Positions 1 through 10,699 of a DNA stretch of 64,000 nt are shown here, piece after piece. The stretch is from Selaginella moellendorffii. Taxonomy: Eukaryota; Streptophyta; Lycopodiopsida; Selaginellales; Selaginellaceae. Where the stretch lies: positions 2,206,081-2,270,080 of the forward strand of contig NW_003314273.1 in NCBI RefSeq assembly GCF_000143415.4. Reading direction: 5' to 3'. The position numbers were made by a program, and so were the translations under genes. A model generated the notes under the pieces. It had not been told where the DNA came from and made no database searches. It worked only from the letters and a program-made list of their open reading frames with translations. How positions within the stretch are numbered: position 1 is the stretch's first letter; the number at the start of each line of letters is the position of its first letter.

Positions 1-34
1 CATGGAGATAGAAAAAACTTCAGTCAAGAATTAC

Positions 35-995
35 CACTAGCTCTTGCCCATCCAAGCTATTCTTGTTCAAAAGCCGCAGTGCACGAAGAACTCCTTCCGC
101 GTTTTCAAATTCGCAGAATCCAAATCCTTTGGGAGCGCTTGCTGTTGGATCCTGAGCCCGTTTCCAGCTTTTAATAGGTCCACATAGCTGCATACAGGTT
201 ATAAGTCTCAACGCAAGCATGAAAACGAAGATAAACAAACCACTCTTACCTGGAGAACATTCCGTAAGAACGCATCCTCTATCGTAGGAGCAATTTTCCC
301 GACGTAGACCGTTGTAAATGGTTTCTCATATGGACCAGCTCCGAAGATGGGCTTTGCGGACATGTCGGGCATGCCAGGAGGCTTCAAAACTGGCAAAGGT
401 CGCATACCTCCAACCGGTGGTCTCGCCGGGCTCCCGGCAGCAATTGGAGGGGGACGGGGGAACATCGCTGGCCGAGGAGCCGGAGCGAATGGAGGAGCCG
501 AGTACCTCGGACCAGGGACTGACCAAGCCGAGCGTTAGAAAGTATAAAAAAACAAACTTTTTGTATGCCAATTGTTCCTTCCTTAGATATGGCATGAAGA
601 AGATTGAGAGAAGAGACACTAGAATGCGGAGTTCAACTAGAACTAGGAAAATAAAATTTTCTAAAAGCATACCAAAGACGACAATTCACGCCATAGAGAT
701 CGGGCGGTTTGTCCATGGAGAGCTGTAGGAGAAAGAATCCCGTGATCAATCGATTACCAAGCACGGACACACACATTCTATGCCAGTGCAAGAAAAATGC
801 ATCGATCTATCTAGCAACGAGGAGAGCAAAGCACTGACCTTGCCCGGCCGGCGGCGGCAAATACCCTGGCATTGGATAGCTTGGCAAAGCACGGACATTT
901 CCAGGGCTGGGCGACGCAACAGGAGGATTTGGAGCCCGGATTCCTCCAACCACCGCCGGCGCTGTGGCAACGCTGTCGTGAGGAGATCCCGCCAT
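35..995 (-). CDS. RBM25: RBM25-type RNA-binding protein, N-terminal part (runs off the window start)
   Basis: Spliced gene on the minus strand with exons 995-839, 518-250 and 187-35; the next donor (gtaattct) is at about 34, so the gene continues beyond the window. Phases agree (157 + 269 + 153 nt). The first about 90 residues are Pro/Gly/Ala-rich, followed by an RRM: RNP2 reads VYVGKI, RNP1 reads KGFGFCEF, and the tail LRALRLLNKNSLDG matches the RBM25 style of RRM (PF00076). RBM25 proteins carry this RRM, an RE/RD-rich middle and a C-terminal PWI domain, and act in alternative splicing with U1 snRNP; the latter two parts lie outside the window. Start Met at 995 is chosen because an in-frame stop precedes it. 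Family assignment is by recognition of the RRM; another RRM splicing factor is possible but less likely. Confidence 0.8.
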
Positions 996-1409
996 TGCCG
1001 CTCCCTCTCAGGCTGCGAGCGCCATCGCCACAAACCCTAAACACAAAATCGAAGACCTAAAAATGGCAGTGGCAGGAATCGATCCATGTCCGGTCCACCG
1101 CTTCCGTACGTGGCTAGTGGCCACGTACGAATGGGCCCAGCCGCCTTGTCCTCTCGCTTTTGCTTCTTTCTCTCTTCCGTGTGTGGTGGGTGTGAGGGTT
1201 TGTGTTTGGGGCGCGAAGCTTTTGTGATCTAGGGTAGCGCCACCGCGGCGGCTGGAGATCTGAAGCTCCTCTTCCTCGATCTGCGAGAATAAGGTATCGA
1301 TCGATTGATCGCTGCGCTCTTTCTTCCAGCTTCTGATGGATCTGATTGAAATCATGTGGTGCCGTGCTGGATTTCGGGGGATCAGCTGCTCTAGCAATCG
1401 TCTTCCGTG
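996..1409. promoter_or_regulatory. Bidirectional intergenic region between RBM25 (-) and ADF (+)
   Basis: The 414 bp between two divergent ATGs must contain both 5' UTRs and both promoters. I see no convincing TATA box at a usual distance. A polypyrimidine stretch (ctctttcttccag) lies about 90 bp upstream of the ADF start codon. No other gene is visible. Confidence 0.5.
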
Positions 1410-2006
1410 ATGGTAGGCTCCGATTCTAGCTCCTCTCGATCCAAAATTAGGTTTTTTTCCTCTAGTGCGTGCTTAGCGAAGATTCTTGCAGGCTAATGCG
1501 GCGTCCGGTATCGCTGTCCATGACGACTGTAAGCTCAAGTTCATGGAGCTCAAGCGAAAGAAGACCCACCGCTATGTGGTATTCAAGATCGACGAGAAAG
1601 CCCAGCAAGTAGTGGTGGAGAAACTGGGAGGACCCGATGAGAGCTACGAGGCTTTCACCGCCTCTCTCCCCGAGAACGATTGCAGATATGCCGTCTACGA
1701 TTTTGATTTCGTCACCGACGACAATTGCCCCAAGAGCAAGATCTTCTTCATCTCCTGGTAAGTTGCAAGCCCAAGCTCCATCTTTTCTTCTTTTCTTCGT
1801 TTGGATCTCTATAGATCTTTTCCTCCCGTGGTTCTTCCAGGTCTCCGGACACCTCTCGAGTGAAATCCAAGATGATCTACGCGAGCTCCAAGGACAGGTT
1901 CCGCCGAGAATTGGATGGAGTTCATCTGGAGCTGCAGGCCACAGATCCAACCGAGGTCGATTACGATTGCGTCTTGGACAAAGCCAAAACCAACGCTGGA
2001 CGCTGA
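1410..2006 (+). CDS. ADF: Actin-depolymerising factor (ADF/cofilin), 144 aa
   Basis: Three exons: 1410-1412 (only the ATG), 1492-1757 and 1841-2006, 435 nt in total. The lone-ATG first exon followed by an intron is characteristic of plant ADF genes and decides the start. The protein begins [18 protein letters not shown] and contains the ADF-homology fold: [13 protein letters not shown] in the N-terminal half, the [11 protein letters not shown] strand, the actin-binding helix region [20 protein letters not shown] and [14 protein letters not shown]. It ends [15 protein letters not shown]. The N-terminal serine after the Ala/Asn stretch is the usual phosphoregulated site in this family. ADFs sever and depolymerise F-actin in the cytosol. 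Length (about 140-146 aa) and motifs are fully normal. Confidence 0.96.
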
Positions 2007-2382
2007 AGAACACGAAAAACAAGAAGAAGAAAAAAAAAAGTTCCTCGGAGATGGCACACAGTGACCACTTTTGAAAGGGGCCTAAGAAAACAACACGAAT
2101 CAAGGCAAGCTTGCCAGTGGGGGGGTGGTATTTGTTATTCTGTACATGGTGGTTCTCTTTTCTTTCCTTCCATTAGCTTTCGTTTAATTTGATTAAATGA
2201 CAAGAGTTTTTGGATAATCTGAGCGTGGTTATGGCTAAACTGGTTAGGGTTCTTATGATTTGGAGGTTTCAGTAGAGAGGGGATTAGGCTATGGCGACTT
2301 CCGGTCGTGCGATTCGCGGATAGGAGCACGAAATGGCGTAGCGATTCACGGTCTGTGAGCTCGAAATCTCCGGCGCCGTGTC
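2007..2382. other. ADF 3' UTR / LSM12 promoter
   Basis: This holds the A-rich ADF 3' UTR (poly-A tract about 2029-2038) and then the upstream region of the LSM12-like gene in the same orientation. No further ORF with coding character is visible. Confidence 0.5.
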
Positions 2383-3224
2383 ATGGATCCCGCTGCGGGC
2401 ACCGAAATTGCGGAGGGAAATCTTCTCCGCATTCGGACCAGCCTCGGCGACGATCTCCAGGGCCATGTCCTCGCCTTCGACAAGGCTCTCAACATGGTCG
2501 TGATTCATATCCTTTTGCTGCGCTCGATCTCGCGCTTCTTGCTGGAAAATCCGCAAGAGCCCTAATCTCGCGTGTTCGTGTTCTTGAGCTTGCGCTTCCT
2601 TGACTGGTATGAACAGGAGAGCGGGGACGTTGGTGTTCGTGGCAACCTTCGCTTCCTCAAGGCGACTTTCATCAAGGAGATGACGGTGATCAAGCAACTG
2701 GAGGACTCTTTCGATTCCAGGCCGCGTTTCATCGACATTGCCAGCCTCAAGGCTCGTGAAGACGCTGCTTTGAAGTGGAAAATTGTGATCGTCTCTTTGT
2801 TCTCCAGTTCTCATTGTTTGCGCTCTTGGCAGGCAGGCTATGGCCGAGGCGGAGCGAATCGGCGTTGGAGTGACACAGGAAGCTCAAGACATCTTCGATG
2901 CTTTGTCCAAAACGTAAGCGTTCTCTTCTTTCGCTACGGCTATAGAACTTTGCGTGAGAACTTATTGTTCTTGATCCCAGGCTTCCAGTGCGGTGGGACA
3001 AAGCCACAATTTTGGTGATGGGGGACGTTAGAGTGAACGAGCCATACCTCCCAGAGAACGTTACTGGCGGTGCCACGGCGGCAAACGATCGAGTGAAAAA
3101 AGTGGTAAGCTCCGAAAACTTCGATCTTCCAAAAGTGGTTTTTGATCGATTCGATCGTGTTTTGTTTTAGCTGGAACTGGAGAGAATGCGGCTCCAAGCT
3201 CGCAGTTCTTCCGCAAACCCGTAG
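2383..3224 (+). CDS. LSM12: LSM12 homologue (LSM + anticodon-binding domain), 180 aa
   Basis: Five exons: 2383-2506, 2615-2774, 2833-2913, 2981-3104 and 3171-3224, 543 nt in all, phases consistent. The N-terminal LSM fold reads LLRIRTSLGDDLQGHVLAFD, followed by NMVVIQES at the first junction. The AD (anticodon-binding-like) part reads RGNLRFLKATFIKE, then EAERIGVGVTQEAQDIFDAL, SKTLPVRWD and LPENVTGGATAANDRVKKV. All of these are hallmarks of plant LSM12-like proteins, which associate with RNA and ribosome-linked complexes; the exact role in plants is not established. The first intron has no good GT-AG solution that keeps the conserved VVIQ residues; an AT-AC U12-type intron does (separate entry). 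Total length agrees with the family. Confidence 0.9.
2507..2614 (+). other. Probable U12-type AT-AC intron in the LSM12 homologue
   Basis: The donor reads atatcctttt directly after exon base 2506, matching the U12 AT-AC donor consensus ATATCCTT. A branch-site match, ttccttgac, lies at 2596-2604 with its candidate branch A at 2603, 11 nt before the terminal AC at 2613-2614. The splice gives VVI-Q-ES with correct phase. An alternative GT-AG intron (gtcgtg at about 2498 to cag at 2616) is also in frame but uses a poor donor and deletes the conserved VVIQ segment. Confidence 0.8.
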
Positions 3225-3645
3225 GAGCGAGGCCGAGAGAGGTCACAAACGAGATCGAAAAAAAAGAAGGAAGAGATCGTCCAACACCACCACCAACACC
3301 ACAAAAAAAATCGTTCCAGGCAAGCTTGAGGCAGCAATGGCAGAGGAAACTTGCATCGATCGATCGATTGATCGTCTTCTAATCTTTCCTTTGTCACACT
3401 TTTTTTTCCTTTTCGGCTCCTCGGCGGAGCTGCTGATTCTCCTCACTGCTTAACACTGTAATCCCCTCGCTCTAAAATTCTTTGTAGCTTTTGTTGTAGC
3501 TTCTCTTTGGATGGAAAGCGAGAGAGAGAGAGAGAGAGATATTTCCAACTATAGCCAAATCGACGGTGGGATGGACGAAAGAAGAGAGGATCGGACGGTC
3601 CGGGAGCCATTGGTTCCCTCCATAGAATTTTTGGAGCTTGGGGCT
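3225..3645. other. LSM12 3' UTR and TPR-gene 5' region with a (GA)n run
   Basis: Contains a pyrimidine/purine-rich stretch and a (GA)n microsatellite at about 3521-3540 just upstream of the next start codon. No separate gene is evident. Confidence 0.5.
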
Positions 3646-4996
3646 ATGGCGGCATTTTCGTGCTGGGCGAATTTGCCCCTGGCAGCGCGAATTCTTCCAG
3701 CGTCGTCCCCGCCGCTAGCTCCTGGCGCGTGCCGGGCAGTGGTGCCGGGCGTGAGATTGCGGGGTTCGCAATTCCAGAGGCGATCCTTTGATCCCGGCCA
3801 CGCAGCGGTGATTCTCGCGGTTGTCGAGGAAGAACACAGGCCTGTGTGGGTGAAGCTCGCGGCTGCGGCCAGCGCCGCCGCGGTCGCGGTGATTCTATCG
3901 ACGGGATTTGCCCTGGGAGACAAGATTGGCTACTACACCAGGTATGCCGCCGAGTACAAGAGGCGGGGGATGGAGCTCTTTGTGGAGGTATGGAAATTCT
4001 CGAAATGTAGCTTCGAATTTCGAGAAGTTCTCTTGGATTTCTTCGTGTGCCAGGGGGATTTGAATGGCTCGCTCGAGTTCTTCGATAAGTGTTTGGAAGT
4101 TCTCCCCGATGACTTGCCTTGTAAGTCGAGAAGTATGATGATAGTTTTATCTCATTTGCTTGTTTCTGGCTATATAGATCTTTGGCAAAGAGGCCTCACG
4201 CTGTTCTATCTCAACAAGTAGGCACACGAATTTTCACGTTTTGGATTCCAACTTTCTGGCACAGGTTTGAGGAGGCGGCCTCTCAATTTCGCGAGAACAT
4301 CAAAGCTCGACCAGATGATACGGAAGAGGTTTTGTGGATTTGTTCGTTCGAGACGTGAGGTTGTTGATCATCCTTGCTTGCGTTTTTCTTGTAGCTTGTG
4401 TGGTGCTTTCTCTGCGATGCTCACATCGATGGATTGGAGGAGGCTCGCAAGAGACTACCACCCGTAAGTTCGATCGAGATTAGAATTCTCCAACTCTTTT
4501 GTGAGTTTTTGATACAACAACAATGCAGATTGGCGACGATGACAGGCCTTTCATGAACAAGATTTATGAGCTCTACAAAAACGGAGGAGATCCACAACAG
4601 GTGAAAGAGAGAAAACTCTCAAACCGAGAGATGTTCTAACGAGGTTCTTGTGACGTTTCAAGGCAGATGCTCTCAGATTTGGGTGTTGACGATGGCCAGG
4701 AGTATTTCTACATGGCACTGTACGCAGCACTCTACTATGACGCTCAGGTAGCCAGCCATCCATCGATTTAGAAACGCCGGGACTAACTTCTCTTTTGGAT
4801 TCCTAGAAAAACTTGGAAGCTGCCAAAGCAACCATGGAAGCAGCTTGCCGGAGCTCTTATGGATCCAAGTAAGTTTTGTTGGAACAAGCATTCGTTCTCT
4901 ACATTTATCTTGTGCAGGGCCAAGGACTACGTGGCCTACATTACCAAAATCCATAGCAAAACACGAAACTGGGAGCTCGTTCCAGCCACTTCGTGA
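3646..4996 (+). CDS. Plastid-targeted TPR-like protein
   Basis: Nine exons (3646-3987, 4054-4120, 4178-4217, 4265-4328, 4395-4463, 4529-4600, 4667-4747, 4807-4868, 4918-4996), all phases consistent. The N-terminus (MAAFSCWANLPLAARILPAS) is rich in Ala/Ser/Arg, as in a plastid transit peptide, and is followed by a hydrophobic Ala-rich stretch (AAAASAAAVAVILSTGFALG) that could be a lumen-targeting or membrane segment. The body has TPR-like helices: GDLNGSLEFFDKCLEVLP, YLWQRGLTLFYLNKFEEAA and FRENIKARPDDTEE, then FLCDAHIDGLEEARKR and a C-terminal part with YFYMALYAALYYDAQKNLEA. This matches plant TPR-like proteins predicted for the thylakoid (type At2g37400/At5g02590, from memory). Function in that family is unresolved. 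An in-frame upstream ATG at about 3511 exists, but the GA-repeat peptide it would add argues against it. Confidence 0.85.
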
Positions 4997-5289
4997 ACAG
5001 GAAGAGCAAGAGCCTTGGTTCTGCCACCATTCCGGCTCTATCTTATAAGATACAGGAGAAAGATTTTCTCGCGAAGCTGTAGTTCGCACGACGCAACCAT
5101 AGCGCTGTGCTTGCCGATCACGGTGGCTACTCGTCCAAGACACTGGCTGCGACCATATCAAACACCATGGTACTTTGCTGATCATGGTCTTCATATGTGT
5201 TATAAAGTAAAAACCTGGACGAAAGATCAAAAATAAAAAGTTTGTACCTTCAAATCTCACGAGCTTGAATGTTATTGACAAAGGCGACT

Positions 5290-6665
5290 TTACATTCCGA
5301 GCACCACTTTCATTTGATTCTCCCAGTGCTCCTTAACTTGCTGGACGCGCTCCACGCGCTCTTTCTTGAGTCTCTCGTCCCAGTAATCCCTGCATCTGTG
5401 ACACAAACCGAGAAAAAACTTGTACACTAGCACGAAACCAAAGAAGCTGAAAACCAACCTGTTTCTGATCATCAAGTTCAACTCCGTGAGTAAAACCGCG
5501 GTCAGGTACACGCCAGGCTGCACGGGGAAAGTCAAGGACAAAAGAGAAAAGCAAAAAATAAGTTCACATTCTAACTGTGTGTTGATAGAGCTCCTTTTTA
5601 CCTGTCGACAAAGCGGACACTTGGACTCCTTGGTGGCAGACTTGACGCCTTGAATTGTTGGAATGGAAGCCGCAGAACAAGCACAGGTGTTGCAAAAGAG
5701 ATGCCCGCAGCCCAGAGCGACTGGATCAAACAGCGTTTCCTAAAGGAAGAACAAAGCTCAAGCCATGAATCAACCGATATCGTCTTACCAGACAGATGGA
5801 GCACGTAAGATCCACTTCAAACGTCTGCGAGTCGACGAGAGTGCACTGGAGAGTAGCCTTGGAATCGCCAAATTCACAAGAGCAGTGTGACAGTCCCTCG
5901 GGAAAGGATAAGTTCTCACCACTGCTAGTCTCGCCATTTTCACCCTTCTGACCATCTTTTTTATCCTTGAGGTTGATGTAGAGAGCACTTAGCTCGATCA
6001 GCCATGGAGACTGGAGGAGCTCGACTTGCATGGCTTGGAGTCGTGTTCTAAAAGCTCGCCCAGCTACCGAGCAATGCACCTGGAAAGTGAAGCACCATCC
6101 AAACAGTGGAAAAAGAAGCAAGCAAGGCTTTCTAGCGAAGAAATACCTTGTCATACTTCTTTAGAATCTTGCGAATGGCGATGGCGTTCATCGAGGCATA
6201 GTTCACCAAGTTTCTTCCCTGATAGATCATCGCGCCGTGATCTCCACCAAAGTTGTGCCTCATGCGCAGTAGCATCCTCTGGAACTTGGAAGAGAGGTGG
6301 AATTCCAGGAGCTGCTGTGCGCGAGAGTTGAAACAGCCCACCACGGCGGAGATCTCCTTGAGCAAATTGGGGAAAAAATTCCCATCGCAGACTGGTTAGA
6401 AAAAAAAAAAAAAAATCAATCGCGATGAAAATGTATGTCATACATCGCATCGAAAATCCAATTGCGAAGCCTTACCTGGACACGCAACAGGGCAATTGCA
6501 CGCCAGAGACGATGGATCCCCGGCCGATGGCGCCTTGAGGAGTTCTTGGCGGCCGCAACGCTTGAGAAGCTTCTTGTGGCGCTTGAATTCCACATACGAG
6601 CACCCCTCGAGAAGGCGCCGCCCTTCCTTCTCCACATACTCAGTGTATCTCTTCCCAAACTTCAT
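5290..6665 (-). CDS. NLA: SPX-RING E3 ubiquitin ligase, NLA/BAH1 type, 340 aa
   Basis: Six exons on the minus strand (6665-6476, 6391-6147, 6079-5789, 5739-5602, 5517-5459, 5389-5290), 1023 nt with consistent phases. The N-terminus MKFGKRYTEYVEKEGRRLL opens an SPX domain, which continues SSLACNCPVACPG, FFPNLLKEISAVVGCFNSRA and NYASMNAIAIRKILKKYDK; the last Lys-rich helix is the inositol-pyrophosphate-binding surface in SPX proteins. The C-terminal RING reads [20 protein letters not shown], then CNTCAC and finally CPLCRQ, with an insertion between the zinc-binding pairs as in NLA. In Arabidopsis, NLA ubiquitinates phosphate and nitrate transporters at the plasma membrane, linking nitrogen and phosphate supply. 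Length and domain order agree with that family. Confidence 0.93.
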
Positions 6666-7098
6666 GATCCACAACGCCGCGATCCCGATCCACACCCACA
6701 GCTCGCGATAGCGGCGAGATCGATCGGATTATCAAGAAAAGAAGAGATCGCGTTCGCGATGCGCCGGAGAGGAGGAGAGGAGGATCACATTCTCTACGCT
6801 AGCCCTAAAATCGGGAACACGCCGCCCATGGCGCCAATACGAGCGCTCTCAAGACGGTCCGCCACTTTGAAAAGATTTTACCTTTCACTCATGGAATCTT
6901 GTTAGTCAATTATTCGTTTAAGAGTGGTGTCACTTCCTAGTTCTTATCTTCCACCATGACTAAACGTTAAGTTTCTTATATCGAAACTTGCTATTATACG
7001 GTCATGGAATTATTTATATTAGAATATATGAAGAAATATTGTCATAGATTATATAGAGAATTTTTCTATACATGGAATTATTTTACTTTTCTCTTACG
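6666..7098. other. Intergenic: NLA promoter and 3' flank of the C2 gene
   Basis: The first part is the upstream region of the minus-strand NLA gene; the rest (about 6900-7095) is AT-rich and carries the 3' flank of the next minus-strand gene. I see no additional gene. Confidence 0.5.
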
Positions 7099-10000
7099 TT
7101 AGACGAGGCCAGTCATGGCTCTTTGGAGGTCTTTCACTTTGGATAGTAGCAACTCTTTCTCCTTGAGGAGCTGGAGCACCAAAACCTTTTGTTCTTGCTC
7201 GGCATTCACGAGCTCCTCTAGCTGCGCTTGCATTTGATCTTTCACGTCCTCGCTATCGACCATGCTAAACAGCCTCGAGACAACTTCCTGGACCTGGAAG
7301 ACGATCGCAAAACAAAACAAAACAAAAAAAAAAACAAAGCTTAGAAACTTTCTAGCATCGATCAGCTTACGATGAGCTTACTCTTCCAGAGACTTCTTCC
7401 ACTCGGCTGCTTCGTTGTCTCTCGATCGCCGGCGGGTGTTCTTGCTTCCGAAGCTCCCTCCGCGTGATCTGGATGTGGATTTGTCCCTTAGCGACCCCTT
7501 GCAACGGGATCCATCGATCAACAGTTTGGTTTCGAGCCTGGCGCTGGTAGTCCACGGCACAGTGGCCGATCGATGCGGTTGGCAAAATTGCATTGTAGTC
7601 TTTGACGTGGAGCTCCAAAGGACTTCCATCATCTATCAGATCCATGGTCTCGTTCCACAAGGGGCTGAGGCTCCTGTATATAACCTGCATTGCAAGTTTT
7701 CCTATCTTAAACCAAGCACACGAAAGAGAAAGTTCTTAGTACCTTTGTTCGCTTCCTCACGGTACCATAGCGCACGCTAACGTATGGGTCACTAGTGCCG
7801 TTCCAGTCCGCGGCCACAAGGTCCCTTGCTTCCACGAGAATAAGTTCTAGAATGTATGTCATGTTATGATCCTCCGTCTGAAAGAAAACACTTGTAACTC
7901 ACTTAGCAAGAACAAACAAGGTGTTTTAACTCACCTCGGAGTCCCTCGTGTCAACTGCTTCAAGAAGTAAGTGTATTTCTCCTGTGTCTATTTTCTCCAG
8001 AGGTATCCAGACGTCCCTGGGTGTGTTTGCTTCAAGGCTATGCAAGTTAATCCTCGCGCTTCCCATATTCTCGTCATTCATGAGCATGTCAGCATCGTAA
8101 CACTTGATCTTTATGTATTCTCCATCCCCGTATTCGTCGAACTCGAACTCCTGGTTCCAAACGGGATTGAGATTTTGTTGAATTGTCTTCGTTTTCCTTT
8201 GAATCTGTAAGTCCCAAATAAGCTCTTTACAAAGACAGTAAGAGATCAGTAGTACCTTGTTATATTGCAGTTTCAAGTAAGGGTCACTTTTTCCGCTCCT
8301 ATCTTTTGGTGCTAGATTCCTTCCTTCAACTACTGTGACTTTGATCTTTCTGCCCGTGAGGTACCGCGTGCTTCGAAAAGCATCTAACTGCAAGAGTGGT
8401 GTCTGAGAATTTTTTGGATCGTCCGCGAAACACCATTCTTTTAGAACTAATTTCACGGTTATCTGTTCAGTCATATAAAGTTAGCACCGCGTTAAGGCAA
8501 TAAAAGAGGAAGAATAAATAATTACCTCCCCAGATTTGTCCTCAATAGGAACAACCAGTTGAACTTCTCTGTCACACTGATCAACATGAGCGGCAATAAC
8601 TCCGGGCTTTCGTCCTACAGCCCAAAATGTTGTGGAACCATCGAACACGTACTTGAACTGTTCCAACATAAACGTAAGAACTCAGTGATATCACAAGGAC
8701 ACGTCACCTTTATCTCGCATGTCCCTAGAAAGTCGGATTTAACTGACTGAAACCTTTGTTCGTAGACGTTCAAATGCAGTGTTGCCTCGCTACCGTGAAA
8801 AACCATGGTGATCGGAGCGTCCCACGTCGACTTTGGAGATGTCCCAGTCCTCCTCGAGAGATTTCCAAGAGTTAGCTCGACAAATGTTCCGCTGAAACTG
8901 CTGCCGTTGCTGGAATATCTGTCACCTGCTGTCATCCTGGAGCTGTTTTCTGGCCTGGGTATGTTTGCAGCCGTCAGCACGGATACTGAAAGTACACCAC
9001 CGGTGACACGCTTTTTCGAATCCCGTACAGGTAGGGAAAAGCATCGCATTCGGGGTTCAACCATTGTACGATTCAAGGTATCTAGAAGTAGCTTCTCCTG
9101 AAAGGGCAACGAAAGGACGGTGTAAAGAAATGCTTGACTAAGGAACTGCAAGACAAACCAGCCATGACGAAACGACAGGAAGTTCAGTAGCAGGAAGATG
9201 CTGGTTTCCGCTGCCGAATGCAACACCAAGTTTTACATCTGGTGTCGACTCAAACGCATATAATATAGCTTGTCCGTCAAGTATAGGAACAAGCCGGAGC
9301 TGAAAAGAAATGAAAACGTCTGAGAGCTTAAACATCAACGGAAAGGAAAGAACGTTAAACTTACATCACCTCTTACTTGAATAGAGTTTATGTTTATACG
9401 TGCTACCTTCCCGGCAAAAGGAGCTGACAATTTCGCAGCGAGGAGAACGCTCATTTCATTGCTGACCCATTCGAATCCCATATGCAAAACTGGCTGAAAA
9501 CATCCCAAATGCAATCAGAAAGTAAGGATAAGAATTAAATGGTTCCAACCTGGCAGTCTTCCAATGACCAGAATGTTCTTTGGAGCCCAAAGAGAGGAGG
9601 AGCTTTGCCCAGATCGAAATCATGCACTTCAATGGTTTGCTGCATATGACAACCACAACTGATTAACACATGAATCTAATAAAAACACCAAGAACAAAAC
9701 TTACAATCGGCCTGGGCTTCTTCTCTTTGACTCTTCGCTAAAAGAGCACAAACAAATGTTGGCGGTATAGTAACGAAAACAAACCATACCTGTACAAGCG
9801 TTCGAAATCTCGAGGACAACCTTTTCTCCAGATAGTTTGGCCATATACACAAGACAAGCTTGTTAAACCACTCACAAGGCTCCAAAGGCGTGGTTGGCTG
9901 AGCAAATTCACGCGTTAGCGACGATCGAAAGCTTCAATCAAATTACCTGTGTGCAGAGAAAATGTCGCTTCCATCGGTTGTTTAGATCCTCCACAATCTG

Positions 10001-10333
10001 TTGCTGTCGATACCGTCCATACTAAAAACTCGATGGTTTTAATAACGAACTAAAGTTCTAAAGACTTACCTGAATAGTCGCCCACACCGTGACACACACC
10101 GGGACCCAATTCGAGAATGGAACGATCCATCTCTCCAGCGCCCACGCTAGAAGAAACACTGGTATGAGGAAGGGAAGGATCGGCTTGTCCCGGATCAAAT
10201 GCTGCCAAACGCCAGTAAATTCGCTACTGTGCCGCCGCCCGCCGCTCCCCACATACTGCCGAGGAAGGAATCTACCATAATCCACCCCATTTGCTTCCCG
10301 GATGACAGTCCCCACGAACTGATTCCTCGCCAT
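7099..10333 (-). CDS. N-terminally membrane-anchored multi-C2-domain protein (NTMC2T3/synaptotagmin-like)
   Basis: A many-exon minus-strand gene starting at Met 10333 (MARNQFVGTVIREANG). A hydrophobic anchor (PFLIPVFLLAWALERWIVPF) is encoded around 10190-10120. Next comes a conserved segment with FNKLVLCIWPNYLEKRLSSR and FGLQRTFWSLEDCQPVLHMG, resembling the SMP-containing region of plant NTMC2 proteins. Three C2-like domains follow: GVLSVSVLTAANIPRPE (about 9000-8690), KIKVTVVEGRNLAPKDRSGK with SDPYLKLQYNK (about 8375-7950), and YILELILVEARDLVAADWNG with TSDPYVSVRYG (about 7860-7400). The last two keep the Asp residues expected for Ca2+ binding. The last exon (about 7290-7099) encodes a Glu/Lys/Leu-rich coiled coil. 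Relatives tether ER to plasma membrane or bind phospholipid. Its 5' end faces the CFAP100-like gene across 366 bp. Confidence 0.85.
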
Positions 10334-10699
10334 CGCCGATCGATCCACTAGAGCTCCAAAACCCCTGCGAAATCTTACATTGCTGGAATTTCTTGGCGGA
10401 TCTTTCTTAAAACCCTAGAGAAGCCGCTCGGTATTCCGCCAAAGCTCGTGTACTAGGCCATTTCATCTTTGGCGGCCCCGCCAACACTCCAAAGTTGACC
10501 GGCGGCGCCGCCAAGCGGCATATTACGTCAGTTTAAAGCACATTCTGTCTCTTTATTTTCTAGGGTTCTTAGTTTTCCATGTGGCCGGACATGGTTGGAG
10601 CATGCTTATAGCGCGCGGGGATCTGTGGTTTGTCCGGAAGATTGCTGCTGTTGTGCTGATTCACGGCTTCTAGCGCGCTGCTCGATCGCGCTATCCAGC
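10334..10699. promoter_or_regulatory. Bidirectional promoter between the C2 gene (-) and the CFAP100-like gene (+)
   Basis: 366 bp separate the two divergent ATGs. The centre holds GC-rich self-complementary runs (ggcggccccgcc; cggcggcgccgcc) at about 10472-10520 and a ttacgtca motif at about 10523-10530 that resembles the bZIP/CRE core TGACGTAA. The site identity is inferred from motif similarity only. Confidence 0.4.

Noticed and set aside
318-728. 136-codon plus-strand ORF
   Set aside because: It is antisense to the RBM25 exon and its intron; the minus strand carries the RRM motifs and consistent splice phases.
1462-2103. 213-codon minus-strand ORF over the ADF gene
   Set aside because: Mirror of ADF exons and introns; no family motif.
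2498-2616. GT-AG version of the first LSM12 intron
   Set aside because: In frame, but the donor gtcgtg is poor and the product loses conserved VVIQ; kept only as the alternative to the AT-AC intron.
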